43,463 nucleotides of DNA from Methylococcales bacterium. Lineage in GTDB: Bacteria > Pseudomonadota > Gammaproteobacteria > Methylococcales > Methylomonadaceae. Numbering within the stretch: the first letter of the stretch is position 1; every line of letters begins with the position of its first letter. The translations under genes were made by a program, and so were the position numbers. The stretch lies in the NCBI GenBank assembly GCA_030654015.1, contig JAURYI010000021.1:1-43463 (forward strand), given 5' to 3'. Positions 24,156 to 32,567 of the stretch are shown one piece after another. The notes beneath the pieces were generated by a model that was given only the letters and a program-made list of their open reading frames with translations, was not told the DNA's origin and made no database searches.

Positions 24156-24737
24156 GTGAGCGAATATCTTTTACTTTTAGTCGGCACGGCTCTGGTCAAC
24201 AACGTAGTGTTGGTGAAGTTTTTAGGCTTGTGTCCGTTTATGGGCGTATCAAAAAAGCTCGATTCCGCGTTGAGTATGGGCTTAGCGACCACGTTTGTAC
24301 TGACGCTCGCCGCGATGACCAGCTGGCTGATTGAGCATTTCATCCTTGCGCCGCTGCATATTGAGTTTTTACGCATACTGGCATTTATTTTGGTGATTGC
24401 GGCAGTCGTGCAGTTCACCGAAATGGTGGTGCATAAAACCAGTCCTGTGCTGTATCAAATTTTAGGTATTTTTCTGCCATTGATTACCACTAACTGCGCG
24501 GTGTTAGGCGTGGCGTTGCTCAATGTGCAGGAAAAATACGGCTTTATGCAGAGTTTAATTTTTGGTTTTGGTTCGGCAGTTGGATTCACTTTGGTGATGG
24601 TGTTGTTTGCGGGACTGCGTGAACGCTTGGCGTTGATGGCAGTTCCCGCTCTTTTTGCAGGCACACCGATTGCATTTATTACCGCTGGTATCTTGTCGCT
24701 GGCGTTTATGGGTTTCGCTGGGCTTTACACAAAATAA
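24156..24737 (+). CDS. rnfA: Rnf complex subunit RnfA
   Basis: 193 residues, six membrane helices. The typical RnfA/RsxA start [27 protein letters not shown] (in part) and the conserved [11 protein letters not shown] segment are present; the cysteines in these two segments are thought to bind an Fe-S cluster between RnfA and RnfE. The start is GTG, 10 bases after GAGG. Rnf uses the ion gradient to drive electrons to ferredoxin or flavodoxin for nitrogenase. Confidence 0.96.
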   Translation: MSEYLLLLVGTALVNNVVLVKFLGLCPFMGVSKKLDSALSMGLATTFVLTLAAMTSWLIEHFILAPLHIEFLRILAFILVIAAVVQFTEMVVHKTSPVLYQILGIFLPLITTNCAVLGVALLNVQEKYGFMQSLIFGFGSAVGFTLVMVLFAGLRERLALMAVPALFAGTPIAFITAGILSLAFMGFAGLYTK

Positions 24738-24752
24738 TCTGGGAAAACCGCC

Positions 24753-25313
24753 ATGTATGTACTCTACGCCATTATCAGTTTAACGTCTCTTGGGCTAGTG
24801 CTGGGCTTGTTGCTGGGCATTGCCGCAAAATATTTGAAGGTTGAAAGCAGTCCGATTGTCGATGAATTAGAAGCGTTATTGCCTAATTCGCAGTGTGGGC
24901 AATGTGGCTTTTTAGGTTGTCGTCCTGCGGCTGAAGCTCTCGCCGAAGGCAAAGCCCCGCCTACTTTATGCCCCCCCGGTGGCTCTGCGTTAGTTGAACA
25001 AATTGCCGCTTTGTTGGGCGTGGATGTGGATTTAAGCACTGTAGCCGAGCCTGAGTTATTGGTTGCACGGGTCAGTGAAGACACCTGCACGGGTTGCACA
25101 CGCTGTTTTAAAGTCTGTCCTACCGATGCCATTGTCGGCGCACCCAAACAGATTCATGTGGTGGTTGCGGATGCCTGTATTGCGTGCAAAAAGTGCATTG
25201 ATGTCTGCCCTACTGAATGCTTACAAATGCACCCTGCGGAAGTTACCTTGCGCAATTGGCGATGGGCAAAACCCAAGCCTGTATTTACAGCGGAGAGCGA
25301 CGCGCTATGTTAA
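24753..25313 (+). CDS. rnfB: Rnf complex Fe-S subunit RnfB
   Basis: 186 residues. An N-terminal membrane anchor (about 4-26), then a four-cysteine [4Fe-4S] domain (C48, C51, C56, C73) and two ferredoxin motifs (C112/C115/C118/C122 and C142/C145/C148/C152). It is the entry or exit point for ferredoxin electrons. The C-terminal tail is short. It overlaps rnfC by 7 bp. Confidence 0.95.
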   Translation: MYVLYAIISLTSLGLVLGLLLGIAAKYLKVESSPIVDELEALLPNSQCGQCGFLGCRPAAEALAEGKAPPTLCPPGGSALVEQIAALLGVDVDLSTVAEPELLVARVSEDTCTGCTRCFKVCPTDAIVGAPKQIHVVVADACIACKKCIDVCPTECLQMHPAEVTLRNWRWAKPKPVFTAESDALC

Positions 25314-26818
25314 GAACATTATTTGCCAAACCACGGTTGCGCGGCGGTGTTCATGCCGAAGAGCGCAAATCTGCGACTGAAAATGCGCCTGTCATTACCC
25401 GTTTTCCATTGCCGAAAAAGCTCTATATCCCCTTACAGCAACACGTCGGTAAACCTGCCGAGCCGATGATTAAAGTCGGCGATACCGTGTTAAAAGGGCA
25501 ATTACTAGCTTATAGCCAAGGCATGATTTCTGCGCCTGTTCACGCGCCCAGCTCCGGCTTGATTGTTGATGTCAATGATTACCCCGCGCCGCATCCGTCC
25601 GCGTTGCCCATTCGGACTATCGTATTAGAAACTGATGGTAAAGATGAATGGCTTGCTGTTCCTACGGTTGAAGATCCGTTTTTATTACCGCCTGAAGAAA
25701 TCAGTTTGCGCGTCGGTGCTGCGGGCATTGTCGGCTTGGGTGGAGCGACGTTCCCCACTGCCGTTAAATTAAATATGGGGCGCGAAAATCAGGTGCAAAC
25801 CCTGATTATCAATGGCGCAGAATGCGAACCGTATTTAACCTGTGACGATAGATTAATGCAGGAACGCGCCGCCGCTATTATTGACGGTGTGCGTTTAATG
25901 CTGCACGGCATGGGTACAGCTTCGGCAGTCGTCGCTATTGAAGATAACAAAAACCACGCTTATACCGCCATGTACACCGCTGCGTTACCTTACGCACAGA
26001 TAAAAGTGATACAAATACCCACCCGTTATCCGATGGGCTGGGACAGGCAATTGATTCGTTATGTGACGGGCAAAGAAATTCCCGTCGGTGCGCGCTCCTC
26101 TGAATTGGGCGTGACGATTCACAATGTCGGCACCGCTTACGCCGTGCATAAAGCTATCCGTTACGGTCAACCGCTGGTTAATCGTATTGTAACCGTCTCA
26201 GGTGGTGCAGTCGGGCAACCGATGAATGTGGAAGTACCGCTGGGTACACTTATCAGCGAATTATTCAGTTTTTGCCAAGTGAACATGGACAAAACCGCCC
26301 GCATTATCATGGGCGGCCCGATGATGGGTGATGCGTTACCGCACAGTACCCTGCCTGTGGTGAAAGGCACGAGCGGCGTGTTGGCTCTCACTCAAGATGA
26401 ATTACGCGATAAACAGGAACAGCCGTGTATTCGTTGCGCCAGTTGCGTCACCGTGTGTCCTGCGGGTTTGCGTCCTCTGGATATGGCAAACAATATTCGT
26501 ATTAATCAGCTGGATACCGCCGTCGATTTAGGCTTAAAAGACTGTATCAGTTGCGGCTGTTGTTCGTATATCTGCCCGTCTAATATCCCCTTGGTGCAGT
26601 ATTTTAAATTCGCCTCGGGCGAAGTCATGGCAAGACAGCAAGCGCAACATAAATCCGAACAAACCAAAAAATTGATGGATGCGCGGAATGCCCGACTGGA
26701 AAAAGTCGCTCGTTTACAAGCCGAAGAAGAACGTGAACGCTTAGCGGCTAAAGCGGAACGTGAACGCCGACTTGCCGCCGAAGCAGCAGCAGAAGCAGAA
26801 GCCGAGGAAAACGCATGA
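25307..26818 (+). CDS. rnfC: Rnf complex NADH-binding subunit RnfC
   Basis: 503 residues from the ATG at 25307, which lies in the rnfB stop (ATGTTAA) with a GGAGAG box upstream. Order: a biotinyl-like fold (AEPMIKVGDTVLKGQLLAY), an NADH/FMN domain with GLGGATFPTAVKL and INGAECEPYLTCDDRLM, a SLBB-like region, and two ferredoxin motifs (CIRCASCVTVCP, CISCGCCSYICP). The last 50 residues form a charged Ala/Glu/Arg coiled coil. RnfC oxidises NADH in Azotobacter-type Rnf1. Confidence 0.95.
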   Translation: MLRTLFAKPRLRGGVHAEERKSATENAPVITRFPLPKKLYIPLQQHVGKPAEPMIKVGDTVLKGQLLAYSQGMISAPVHAPSSGLIVDVNDYPAPHPSALPIRTIVLETDGKDEWLAVPTVEDPFLLPPEEISLRVGAAGIVGLGGATFPTAVKLNMGRENQVQTLIINGAECEPYLTCDDRLMQERAAAIIDGVRLMLHGMGTASAVVAIEDNKNHAYTAMYTAALPYAQIKVIQIPTRYPMGWDRQLIRYVTGKEIPVGARSSELGVTIHNVGTAYAVHKAIRYGQPLVNRIVTVSGGAVGQPMNVEVPLGTLISELFSFCQVNMDKTARIIMGGPMMGDALPHSTLPVVKGTSGVLALTQDELRDKQEQPCIRCASCVTVCPAGLRPLDMANNIRINQLDTAVDLGLKDCISCGCCSYICPSNIPLVQYFKFASGEVMARQQAQHKSEQTKKLMDARNARLEKVARLQAEEERERLAAKAERERRLAAEAAAEAEAEENA

Positions 26819-27894
26819 TAACTTACGCTAAAGCCGCCACCAAACTACGCAGTGGCGCACATATCGGCACCAAAACCAGCATCAGTTCCATCATGGGCAA
26901 AGTCATGCTGGCGATTACTCCCGCGACAATTTTTGGCTTATTTTGTTTCGGTTGGCCTGCGATTTTTTTATTCATCGTCACGCTATCCTCAGCCCTATTT
27001 TTTGAAGCCTGTTGTTTAAAATTAGCAGGTCGCCCTGTTAAAAGTACGCTGTTTGATGGTTCAGCATTATTAACCGCGTGGTTACTGGCAATGACGCTGC
27101 CGCCGTTCGCACCGTGGTGGATAGGCGTAGTCGGTTCAGGTTTCGCCATTATATTAGGCAAACAGGTCTATGGCGGCTTGGGGCAGAATTTATTCAATCC
27201 CGCGATGTTGGCGAGGGTTGCGTTACTGATTTCCTTCCCGATTGAAATGACCACTTGGGCGAATGTATCACCGTTATTTTTTCCCGGCTCGCCTGACATT
27301 ATGGAAAGCTGGCGTATCACGTTTTCCAGTATCGTACCCGATGGCATCACAGGTGCGACCACCTTGGGTTATATCAAAACCGAATTTTCACAAAACCGTT
27401 TGCTGTCTGACATATTGAAAGATTACTCAGCGGTAGCGAATTTTTTCGGCTGGACACGCGGCAGTTTAGGCGAAACCTCAGGCATATTACTGGCAGGTGG
27501 CGGACTGTGGCTGATGCAGCAAAAAATTATTACATGGCATATTCCAGTCTCGTTATTAGGTACGGTATTTATATTGGCGAGCGTGTTTCATGTCATCGAC
27601 GACAGCCATTATGTCAGCCCGTTTTTACATCTTAATTCAGGTGCGATGTTGTGTGTGGCGTTTTTTATTGCCACTGATTACGTTACTTCACCGAATACAC
27701 CTGCGGGTCAATTGGTGTTTGGTACAGGCTGTGGGTTATTGATTTTTGTAATTCGGACGTGGGGCGCGTACCCAGAAGGCGCGGGCTTTGCGGTGTTATT
27801 AATGAATGCCGCTACGCCGTTGATTGATTACTATATTAAGCCGCGTATTTATGGACGTGATCGTCATGGTAAGCCGTTGGAAATCAATAAATAA
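26815..27894 (+). CDS. rnfD: Rnf complex flavin subunit RnfD
   Basis: 359 residues, multi-pass membrane protein. The covalent FMN threonine lies in TGATTLGYIK, and the conserved LGKQVYGGLGQNLFNPAMLAR segment (in part) is intact. It overlaps rnfC by four bases (ATGA) and is followed by a family 1 palindrome before rnfG. Confidence 0.95.
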   Translation: MITYAKAATKLRSGAHIGTKTSISSIMGKVMLAITPATIFGLFCFGWPAIFLFIVTLSSALFFEACCLKLAGRPVKSTLFDGSALLTAWLLAMTLPPFAPWWIGVVGSGFAIILGKQVYGGLGQNLFNPAMLARVALLISFPIEMTTWANVSPLFFPGSPDIMESWRITFSSIVPDGITGATTLGYIKTEFSQNRLLSDILKDYSAVANFFGWTRGSLGETSGILLAGGGLWLMQQKIITWHIPVSLLGTVFILASVFHVIDDSHYVSPFLHLNSGAMLCVAFFIATDYVTSPNTPAGQLVFGTGCGLLIFVIRTWGAYPEGAGFAVLLMNAATPLIDYYIKPRIYGRDRHGKPLEINK

Positions 27895-27905
27895 TTTCGC
27901 CGTCA

Positions 27906-27938
27906 AGACCTGCGAGGTTTTGCAAACCTCGCAGGTCT
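27906..27938. repeat. Palindromic repeat, family 1 copy e (rnfD-rnfG)
   Basis: AGACCTGCGAGGTTTTGCAAACCTCGCAGGTCT-type 33-bp palindrome (named here by its arms AGACCTGCGAGGTTT and AAACCTCGCAGGTCT); the central base pair differs from copies b and c (GC instead of TA). It lies 11 bp after rnfD. Confidence 0.95.
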
Positions 27939-27960
27939 GAGAACACACAGAGAACGAAAA

Positions 27961-28656
27961 ATGAAACTCACTCCCGCCCACCGTGAAAAAATCGCCGCCC
28001 TTCTAGCGTATCTAAACCGCTGGTTAGCTCCCGATCACTTGGCCACGCTCAGACCAAAACTGGCATTTCAAACGGGCATACTGGCAGGATTTTCGCTGAT
28101 TGCCAGCGTGTTATTAGGGGTTACCAATTGCACCACCCAAGACAGCATCCAGCAACGTCTGGATGAAGATTTAAAAAGCTCACTCGCCGAAGTCGTCCCT
28201 GCCAACTTGTACGATAACGATTTGCTACAAGACACTGTCATCATCCCCTCCGCCAAATACAACATCGGCAGCGCACAAACGCTGGTTTATAAAGCCAAAA
28301 AAGCGGGTGAAGTCACCGCTGTTGCGTTTAAATTCACCGCGCCAGATGGCTATTCAGGCGCGATTGATATGATTATCGGTATCGACCGCGACGGCAAAAT
28401 TTTAGGCGTGCGCGTACTCAGTCACAAAGAAACCCCCGGCTTGGGCGATAAAATCGAACTGGCAAAATCACCGTGGATTTTAAGTTTTAACGGCTTCTCG
28501 CTGGATAATCTCAGCCCAGAAAAATGGGCAGTCAAAAAAGACGGCGGGCAATTTGACCAATTCGCAGGCGCGACCATTACCCCGCGCAAATCGGTACAAG
28601 CGACGCAACGCAGTTTGCAATTATTTCAGGATGAGAAAGACACTTTTCTTAAGTGA
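27961..28656 (+). CDS. rnfG: Rnf complex flavin subunit RnfG
   Basis: 231 residues. One membrane helix (about 43-58, FQTGILAGFSLIASVLL) and a periplasmic FMN-binding domain with the covalent flavin threonine in FAGATITPRKSV. The segment LSHKETPGLGDKIE is typical. There is an unusually long, charged N-terminal region before the helix (about 40 residues). Confidence 0.94.
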   Translation: MKLTPAHREKIAALLAYLNRWLAPDHLATLRPKLAFQTGILAGFSLIASVLLGVTNCTTQDSIQQRLDEDLKSSLAEVVPANLYDNDLLQDTVIIPSAKYNIGSAQTLVYKAKKAGEVTAVAFKFTAPDGYSGAIDMIIGIDRDGKILGVRVLSHKETPGLGDKIELAKSPWILSFNGFSLDNLSPEKWAVKKDGGQFDQFAGATITPRKSVQATQRSLQLFQDEKDTFLK

Positions 28657-28735
28657 ATAAAATCACTTTGTCTCACAAACAGGAACGGATTTTGCTTCTT
28701 CAACGATATGCACATCATATTTTAGGAGACAGTCC

Positions 28736-29425
28736 ATGTTCTTATCAGAAAACTACCGCAAAATTGCCTTAGAAGGCATTTGGAACAATAACATCGTATT
28801 CTCGCAAAATCTGGCTTTATGTCCGTTGCTTGCTGTTACAGGAACGGCAACTAATGGCTTGGGCATGGGCTTAGCGACCTTAGTAGTGATTACCGCGTCT
28901 AATGGGCTGATTTCCTTGTGCAGGCATTTGATTCCTGCTGATTGTCGCATTCCTATTTTTGTATTGCTGATTGCTACTTTAGTAACCTTGGTCGATTTTT
29001 TAATGAATGCGTGGGCGCATGAGTTGTACAAAGTGCTGGGTTTATTTATTGCTTTGATTGTCACCAATTGCGCGTTATTAGGACGTGCAGAATCGTTTGC
29101 TTACAAACAGCCCGTTAAAGAATCATTATGGGATGGTTTTATGATGGGCATGGGGTTTTTGCTGGTGTTGGTGGCGTTAGGCGCGGCGCGGGAAATCAGC
29201 GCATCAGGCACATTATTTGCCAATGCGTCGGTATTATTGGGCGAATCGTTTAAGTTCTTGGAAGTCACGATTATTGATGATTATCACGGCTTTTTGCTGA
29301 TGGCATTACCCCCCGGTGGCTTCATTATGTTGGCGTTTATTATTGTCGGCAAACGCTTGATTGATTCCGCGTTGGCAAATCGTAAAGTACCCGTGCAAAC
29401 CGTTGTAGCAGTAGTGGAGGAATAA
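28736..29425 (+). CDS. rnfE: Rnf complex subunit RnfE
   Basis: 229 residues, six membrane helices. It is homologous to RnfA: NNIVFSQNLALCPLLAVTGTATNGLGMG (in part) and ALIVTNCALLGRAESFA. The cysteines in ALCPLL and TNCALL match the RnfA/RnfE bridging-cluster ligands. RBS TAGGAGACAG precedes the ATG. A 79-bp gap after rnfG shows no promoter I can support. Confidence 0.95.
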   Translation: MFLSENYRKIALEGIWNNNIVFSQNLALCPLLAVTGTATNGLGMGLATLVVITASNGLISLCRHLIPADCRIPIFVLLIATLVTLVDFLMNAWAHELYKVLGLFIALIVTNCALLGRAESFAYKQPVKESLWDGFMMGMGFLLVLVALGAAREISASGTLFANASVLLGESFKFLEVTIIDDYHGFLLMALPPGGFIMLAFIIVGKRLIDSALANRKVPVQTVVAVVEE

Positions 29426-29426
29426 C

Positions 29427-29687
29427 ATGAATGTCGGAGTATGTTACGCAGAAGCCGATAGACAAAGTTGGCTACGTTTGGAAGTGCCTCATAACAGTAC
29501 CATCGAACAGGCGATTGAATTATCGGGCTTATTAACGCGGTATCCAGAAATAGATTTAAGCAAACAAAAAGTCGGTATTTTCGGCAAATTGGCTAAGTTA
29601 GATACGGTTGTTCAAGAAGGCGATAGGGTGGAAATTTATCGGCAAATTACCGTTGATCCTACACAGGTAAAACGCCGCCGTTTGTAA
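29427..29687 (+). CDS. rnfH: RnfH, ubiquitin-fold accessory protein
   Basis: 86 residues, starting 1 bp after rnfE. The RnfH/RatB pattern is clear: NVGVCYAEADRQSWLRLEVP, then TIEQAIELSGLLTRYPEIDL and VGIFGKLAKLDTVVQEGDRVEIYR (in part). It closes the rnfABCDGEH operon, the order seen in Azotobacter rnf1. Its exact role is unclear; in Azotobacter it promotes Fe-S assembly on nitrogenase proteins. Confidence 0.93.
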   Translation: MNVGVCYAEADRQSWLRLEVPHNSTIEQAIELSGLLTRYPEIDLSKQKVGIFGKLAKLDTVVQEGDRVEIYRQITVDPTQVKRRRL

Positions 29688-29716
29688 CATTATTTATTGT
29701 GTGTTTTTTGGCACTT

Positions 29717-29732
29717 TGTCGGGTTTACGACA
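29717..29732 (+). promoter_or_regulatory. NifA site upstream of unknown 189-aa gene
   Basis: TGTCGGGTTTACGACA fits TGT-N10-ACA and is the exact reverse complement of the site at 23314-23329. It is 110 bp upstream of the -24 element at 29843. It lies before the terminator hairpin of the rnf operon, not after it. Confidence 0.8.
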
Positions 29733-29744
29733 AAAGTTTTTATC

Positions 29745-29784
29745 AAAAGGGGGCGTGATTATTCATCACACCCCCTTTTTTTTT
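29745..29784 (+). terminator. Rho-independent terminator after rnfH
   Basis: A stem of AAAAGGGGGCGTGAT with ATCACACCCCCTTTT (one mismatch), loop TATTC, followed by nine T residues in total. It would end the rnf transcript about 60 bp after rnfH. Confidence 0.9.
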
Positions 29785-29786
29785 AG

Positions 29787-29837
29787 GCGATTTTCCACGA
29801 AAGACACAAAATTTCCGTATCTTTCGTGAAAAATCGC
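29787..29837. repeat. 18-bp inverted repeat upstream of sigma54 promoter
   Basis: GCGATTTTCCACGAAAGA (29787-29804) and TCTTTCGTGAAAAATCGC (29820-29837) are complementary with one mismatch and a 15-bp spacer. It lies directly before the -24 element at 29843. It may be a dispersed palindrome, or may influence DNA bending between the NifA site and the promoter. Confidence 0.75.
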
Positions 29838-29842
29838 TTTTT

Positions 29843-29858
29843 TGGCAAGTTATTTGCT
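29843..29858 (+). promoter_or_regulatory. Sigma54 promoter for unknown 189-aa gene
   Basis: TGGCAAGTTATTTGCT matches the -24/-12 consensus except A at the pyrimidine position. Transcription would begin near 29870, 28 bases before the ATG at 29898. Confidence 0.85.
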
Positions 29859-29897
29859 TTTTCACAAGTATATTCATTTAATTACTCGGAGAAAGAT

Positions 29898-30467
29898 ATG
29901 CTACTTGAAGATTACCAAGCCAAAGGCTTATTAACTGTTACCCTCGTCGATGGGCAAACCAGCACGGCGGGCGTTTATGCCTATCGCGGCGATTTAGTGT
30001 TAAAAGAAGGCACATACCGCGACGGCTCAACCACCGATCGCAGACCCCCAGAAGCATTGTTTATTCACTCTGCGCTGATTATTGAAAATGACAAAATTGT
30101 GTTCATTAACGGCTTATTACCTACCCTCAGTTTATTACCCGTATTTGTTGAAAAATACCAAGCCGATATAGCAGAAAATGCCGTTGCCATCGTCTATGTG
30201 GAAAATATCAGTAAGCCATTACAAGTGGTTTTAGAAGGCGTGACTTATAAGTTATTGCCGTTCAAAGAAGGCTTGGTGTGGAATGAATTATTGGAAGAAC
30301 TGTATATTGAAAAAAGCGAACTAAAAGGGCAATCGGCAGAAGATAAAGTTGCCATTGCTTATGCGGCTGCAAAAACCTACAAATCGAAAGGCGCGGTCGT
30401 TTCTCTGGATGAAGCAGATGCTTTCACTTTTGTAGTGGTGAAAGATGCCGCTGTAGGTGCGATTTAA
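29898..30467 (+). CDS. Unknown protein in its own NifA/sigma54 unit
   Basis: 189 residues from the ATG at 29898 (CGGAGAAAG box). It has no cysteine, no signal peptide and no membrane helix. The pattern is strand-rich in the first two thirds (LLTVTLVDGQTSTAGVYAYR, ALIIENDKIVFINGLLPTLSLL in part, AVAIVYVENISKP), then a helical part (AEDKVAIAYAAAKTYKSKGAVV, in part). I do not recognise the family. A dedicated NifA site, a -24/-12 promoter, a terminator upstream and another one downstream make it a single-gene nif transcription unit. A role in nitrogen fixation is likely, the function unknown. Confidence 0.8.
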   Translation: MLLEDYQAKGLLTVTLVDGQTSTAGVYAYRGDLVLKEGTYRDGSTTDRRPPEALFIHSALIIENDKIVFINGLLPTLSLLPVFVEKYQADIAENAVAIVYVENISKPLQVVLEGVTYKLLPFKEGLVWNELLEELYIEKSELKGQSAEDKVAIAYAAAKTYKSKGAVVSLDEADAFTFVVVKDAAVGAI

Positions 30468-30503
30468 TATCTCCTGACCATTCTGTCATGACTGGTGCTT
30501 TCG

Positions 30504-30538
30504 GGCGTTCTACCTTCTCGGCTAGAACGCCATTTTTT
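30504..30538 (+). terminator. Rho-independent terminator after the 189-aa gene
   Basis: GGCGTTCTA (30504-30512) pairs with TAGAACGCC (30523-30531) around a 10-base loop, followed by ATTTTTTTG. It falls between the 189-residue gene and the rhodanese gene, so the rhodanese needs read-through or its own weak promoter. Confidence 0.85.
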
Positions 30539-30557
30539 TGTTCGGAGAAAACTGATT

Positions 30558-30866
30558 ATGAAATATCAAAATATTAGCGTCACCGCCTGTGACCAACTGA
30601 TTCAGGAAAATAATCCGCTGATTCTGGATTGCCGCGATGTGAAAAATTATCAGGCGGGGCATTTAAACAACGCGCTGCACGTTCACGAAGGTTTAAAAGA
30701 ATCGCTCATCAAACGCGGCGATAAACAGCGGTGTTTATTGATTTATTGCTATCACGGTCATGCCAGCCAACACCTTGCGGAATTTTTCAGTGATTTTGGC
30801 TTTAAGGATGTTTACAGTTTGGAAGGCGGTTATACCGCATGGCAAGAACAGCAATCAAATCAGTAA
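30558..30866 (+). CDS. Rhodanese (sulfurtransferase), nif-associated
   Basis: 102 residues, single-domain rhodanese of the GlpE type. The active-site loop CYHGHASQ carries the catalytic cysteine near residue 65; the N-terminal ILDCRDVKNYQAGHLNNAL (LILDCRD and GHL) is typical. A rhodanese (Rhd-nif) is known near nifB in Azotobacter. It could mobilise sulfur for NifB-co. The ATG at 30558 follows CGGAGAAAAC; the longer frame from 30495 runs through the terminator and was rejected. Confidence 0.9.
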   Translation: MKYQNISVTACDQLIQENNPLILDCRDVKNYQAGHLNNALHVHEGLKESLIKRGDKQRCLLIYCYHGHASQHLAEFFSDFGFKDVYSLEGGYTAWQEQQSNQ

Positions 30867-30872
30867 AAGCCC

Positions 30873-30888
30873 TGTGCTATACCCAACA
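30873..30888 (+). promoter_or_regulatory. NifA site 1 upstream of nifB
   Basis: TGTGCTATACCCAACA fits TGT-N10-ACA. It is 96 bp before the -24 element and just after the rhodanese stop codon. Confidence 0.7.
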
Positions 30889-30905
30889 AAACCGAAAATT
30901 TTCCC

Positions 30906-30921
30906 TGTCATCTTTGCGACA
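30906..30921 (+). promoter_or_regulatory. NifA site 2 upstream of nifB
   Basis: TGTCATCTTTGCGACA fits TGT-N10-ACA with good dyad symmetry. It is 33 bp (about three turns) from site 1 and 63 bp from the -24 element. Confidence 0.75.
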
Positions 30922-30983
30922 ATTCAAGCAATTGTTAAAAAAATAATCAAATAAATCAGCTAGATACAATAAATAATCATTAT

Positions 30984-30999
30984 TGGCATGACCTGTGCT
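30984..30999 (+). promoter_or_regulatory. Sigma54 promoter for nifB
   Basis: TGGCATGACCTGTGCT fits the consensus with one change in the -12 box (GTGC for TTGC). Transcription would begin near 31011, so the ATG at 30988 cannot be the nifB start; the ATG at 31036 is used. Confidence 0.82.
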
Positions 31000-31035
31000 T
31001 TTACTCAAGTAATGCACACAATCGAGGTTAAAACC

Positions 31036-32526
31036 ATGCAACTACCAGTATTGAACGACGTACCTGAAGCGAAAGGCGGCTGTGCTGCCAGTTCTTGTGG
31101 CTCAACAGACAATCAAATGGACAGCTTGCCCGATTCCATTCGGGAAAAGGTACAAAATCACCCCTGTTATTCGGAAGATGCTCACCACTACTTCGCGCGT
31201 ATGCACGTTGCGGTCGCACCTGCTTGTAACATCCAATGTCACTACTGTAATCGTAAATACGATTGCGCCAATGAATCGCGGCCGGGTGTGGTGTCGGAAG
31301 TGTTAACGCCCGATCAAGCGGTTAAGAAAACCATGGCAGTGGCGGCAAATATTCCACAAATGACGGTATTAGGTATCGCAGGCCCCGGCGACCCGTTAGC
31401 TAATCCAGAAAAAACCTTTGAAACCTTCAGACGCTTAAGCGAAGAAGCTCCTGATATTAAGTTATGCGTCTCAACCAACGGCTTAGCATTGCCTGACGCA
31501 GTGGAAGAGTTATCCAAACACAATATCGACCACGTCACCATCACTATTAACTGCGTAGACCCAGAAATAGGCGCGAAAATTTACCCGTGGATTTTTTGGA
31601 ACAATCGCCGTATTAAAGGAGTGAAGGGTGCGAAAATTCTGATTGAACAGCAACAAAAAGGGCTGGAAATGCTGATTGCCAAAGGCATTTTAGTCAAGGT
31701 GAATTCGGTCATGATTCCTGGTGTGAACGATGAACATTTAGCCGAAGTTAGCCGCGTCGTAAAATCGAAAGGTGCGTTTTTGCACAATGTGATGCCGCTG
31801 ATTGCCGAAGCCGAACACGGTACATTTTACGGTGTGATGGGGCAACGCGGCCCGACACCAGACGAATTACAAGACCTGCAAGACAGTTGTTCAGGCGATA
31901 TGAACATGATGCGCCATTGTCGCCAATGCCGCGCCGATGCAGTCGGTATGTTGGGCGAAGACCGAGGCGATGAATTTACGCTCGATAAAATCGAGGACAT
32001 GGAAATTGATTACGCGGAAGCGATGGAAAAACGCAAATTGATTCATGCCGCTATTCAAGAAGAAATGGACAGTAAACGTTTGGAAAAAGCCCAAAAAGCC
32101 GAGCAGCAAAAACAAGCGGAACGGATGACTACCCGTCCTGTGTTAATGGCGGTCGCGACCAGCGGTCAGGGTGTGATTAACGTACATTTTGGTCATGCGA
32201 AAGAATTTTTGATTTATGAAGCCTCGCCTGACGGTGTGCGTTTTATCAGTCATCGTAAAGCCGATGCCTATTGCGGTGGTGATATTAGCTGCGGCGAAAC
32301 CGAATCTACGTTGCAACGTACTATTCGTTCACTAGAAGGCTGTGAAGCGGTGTTGTGTTCTAAAGTCGGTTACGAGCCGTGGGAAATGCTGGAAACGGCT
32401 GGCATTATGCCGAACGGTGAACACGCGATGGAAAATATCGAAGAAGCGGTAATGGCAGTTTATAAAGAAATGGCGGCGGCTGGGAAATTGACGGCAGAGA
32501 ATACCGAACTTAGGGCTAATGCGTAA
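31036..32526 (+). CDS. nifB: NifB, radical SAM FeMo-co precursor synthase
   Basis: 496 residues. The radical SAM cysteines are C64, C68 and C71 (CNIQCHYC). The N-terminal Cys-rich segment (EAKGGCAASSCG) and the pair in MRHCRQCRADAVG would hold the K-cluster precursors. From about residue 375 there is a fused NifX-like domain (VLMAVATSGQGVINVHFGHAKEF, in part), as in most proteobacterial NifB. It makes NifB-co from two [4Fe-4S] clusters and SAM. GAGG at 31024-31027 supports the ATG at 31036. It has its own NifA/sigma54 promoter. Confidence 0.97.
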   Translation: MQLPVLNDVPEAKGGCAASSCGSTDNQMDSLPDSIREKVQNHPCYSEDAHHYFARMHVAVAPACNIQCHYCNRKYDCANESRPGVVSEVLTPDQAVKKTMAVAANIPQMTVLGIAGPGDPLANPEKTFETFRRLSEEAPDIKLCVSTNGLALPDAVEELSKHNIDHVTITINCVDPEIGAKIYPWIFWNNRRIKGVKGAKILIEQQQKGLEMLIAKGILVKVNSVMIPGVNDEHLAEVSRVVKSKGAFLHNVMPLIAEAEHGTFYGVMGQRGPTPDELQDLQDSCSGDMNMMRHCRQCRADAVGMLGEDRGDEFTLDKIEDMEIDYAEAMEKRKLIHAAIQEEMDSKRLEKAQKAEQQKQAERMTTRPVLMAVATSGQGVINVHFGHAKEFLIYEASPDGVRFISHRKADAYCGGDISCGETESTLQRTIRSLEGCEAVLCSKVGYEPWEMLETAGIMPNGEHAMENIEEAVMAVYKEMAAAGKLTAENTELRANA

Positions 32527-32567
32527 TTCATGACATGACTGTATATATGGCGTGGCACGCCTAAACT

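Noticed and set aside
30988-31035. Earlier start for nifB
   Set aside because: The ATG at 30988 lies inside the -24/-12 promoter and upstream of the predicted transcript start.
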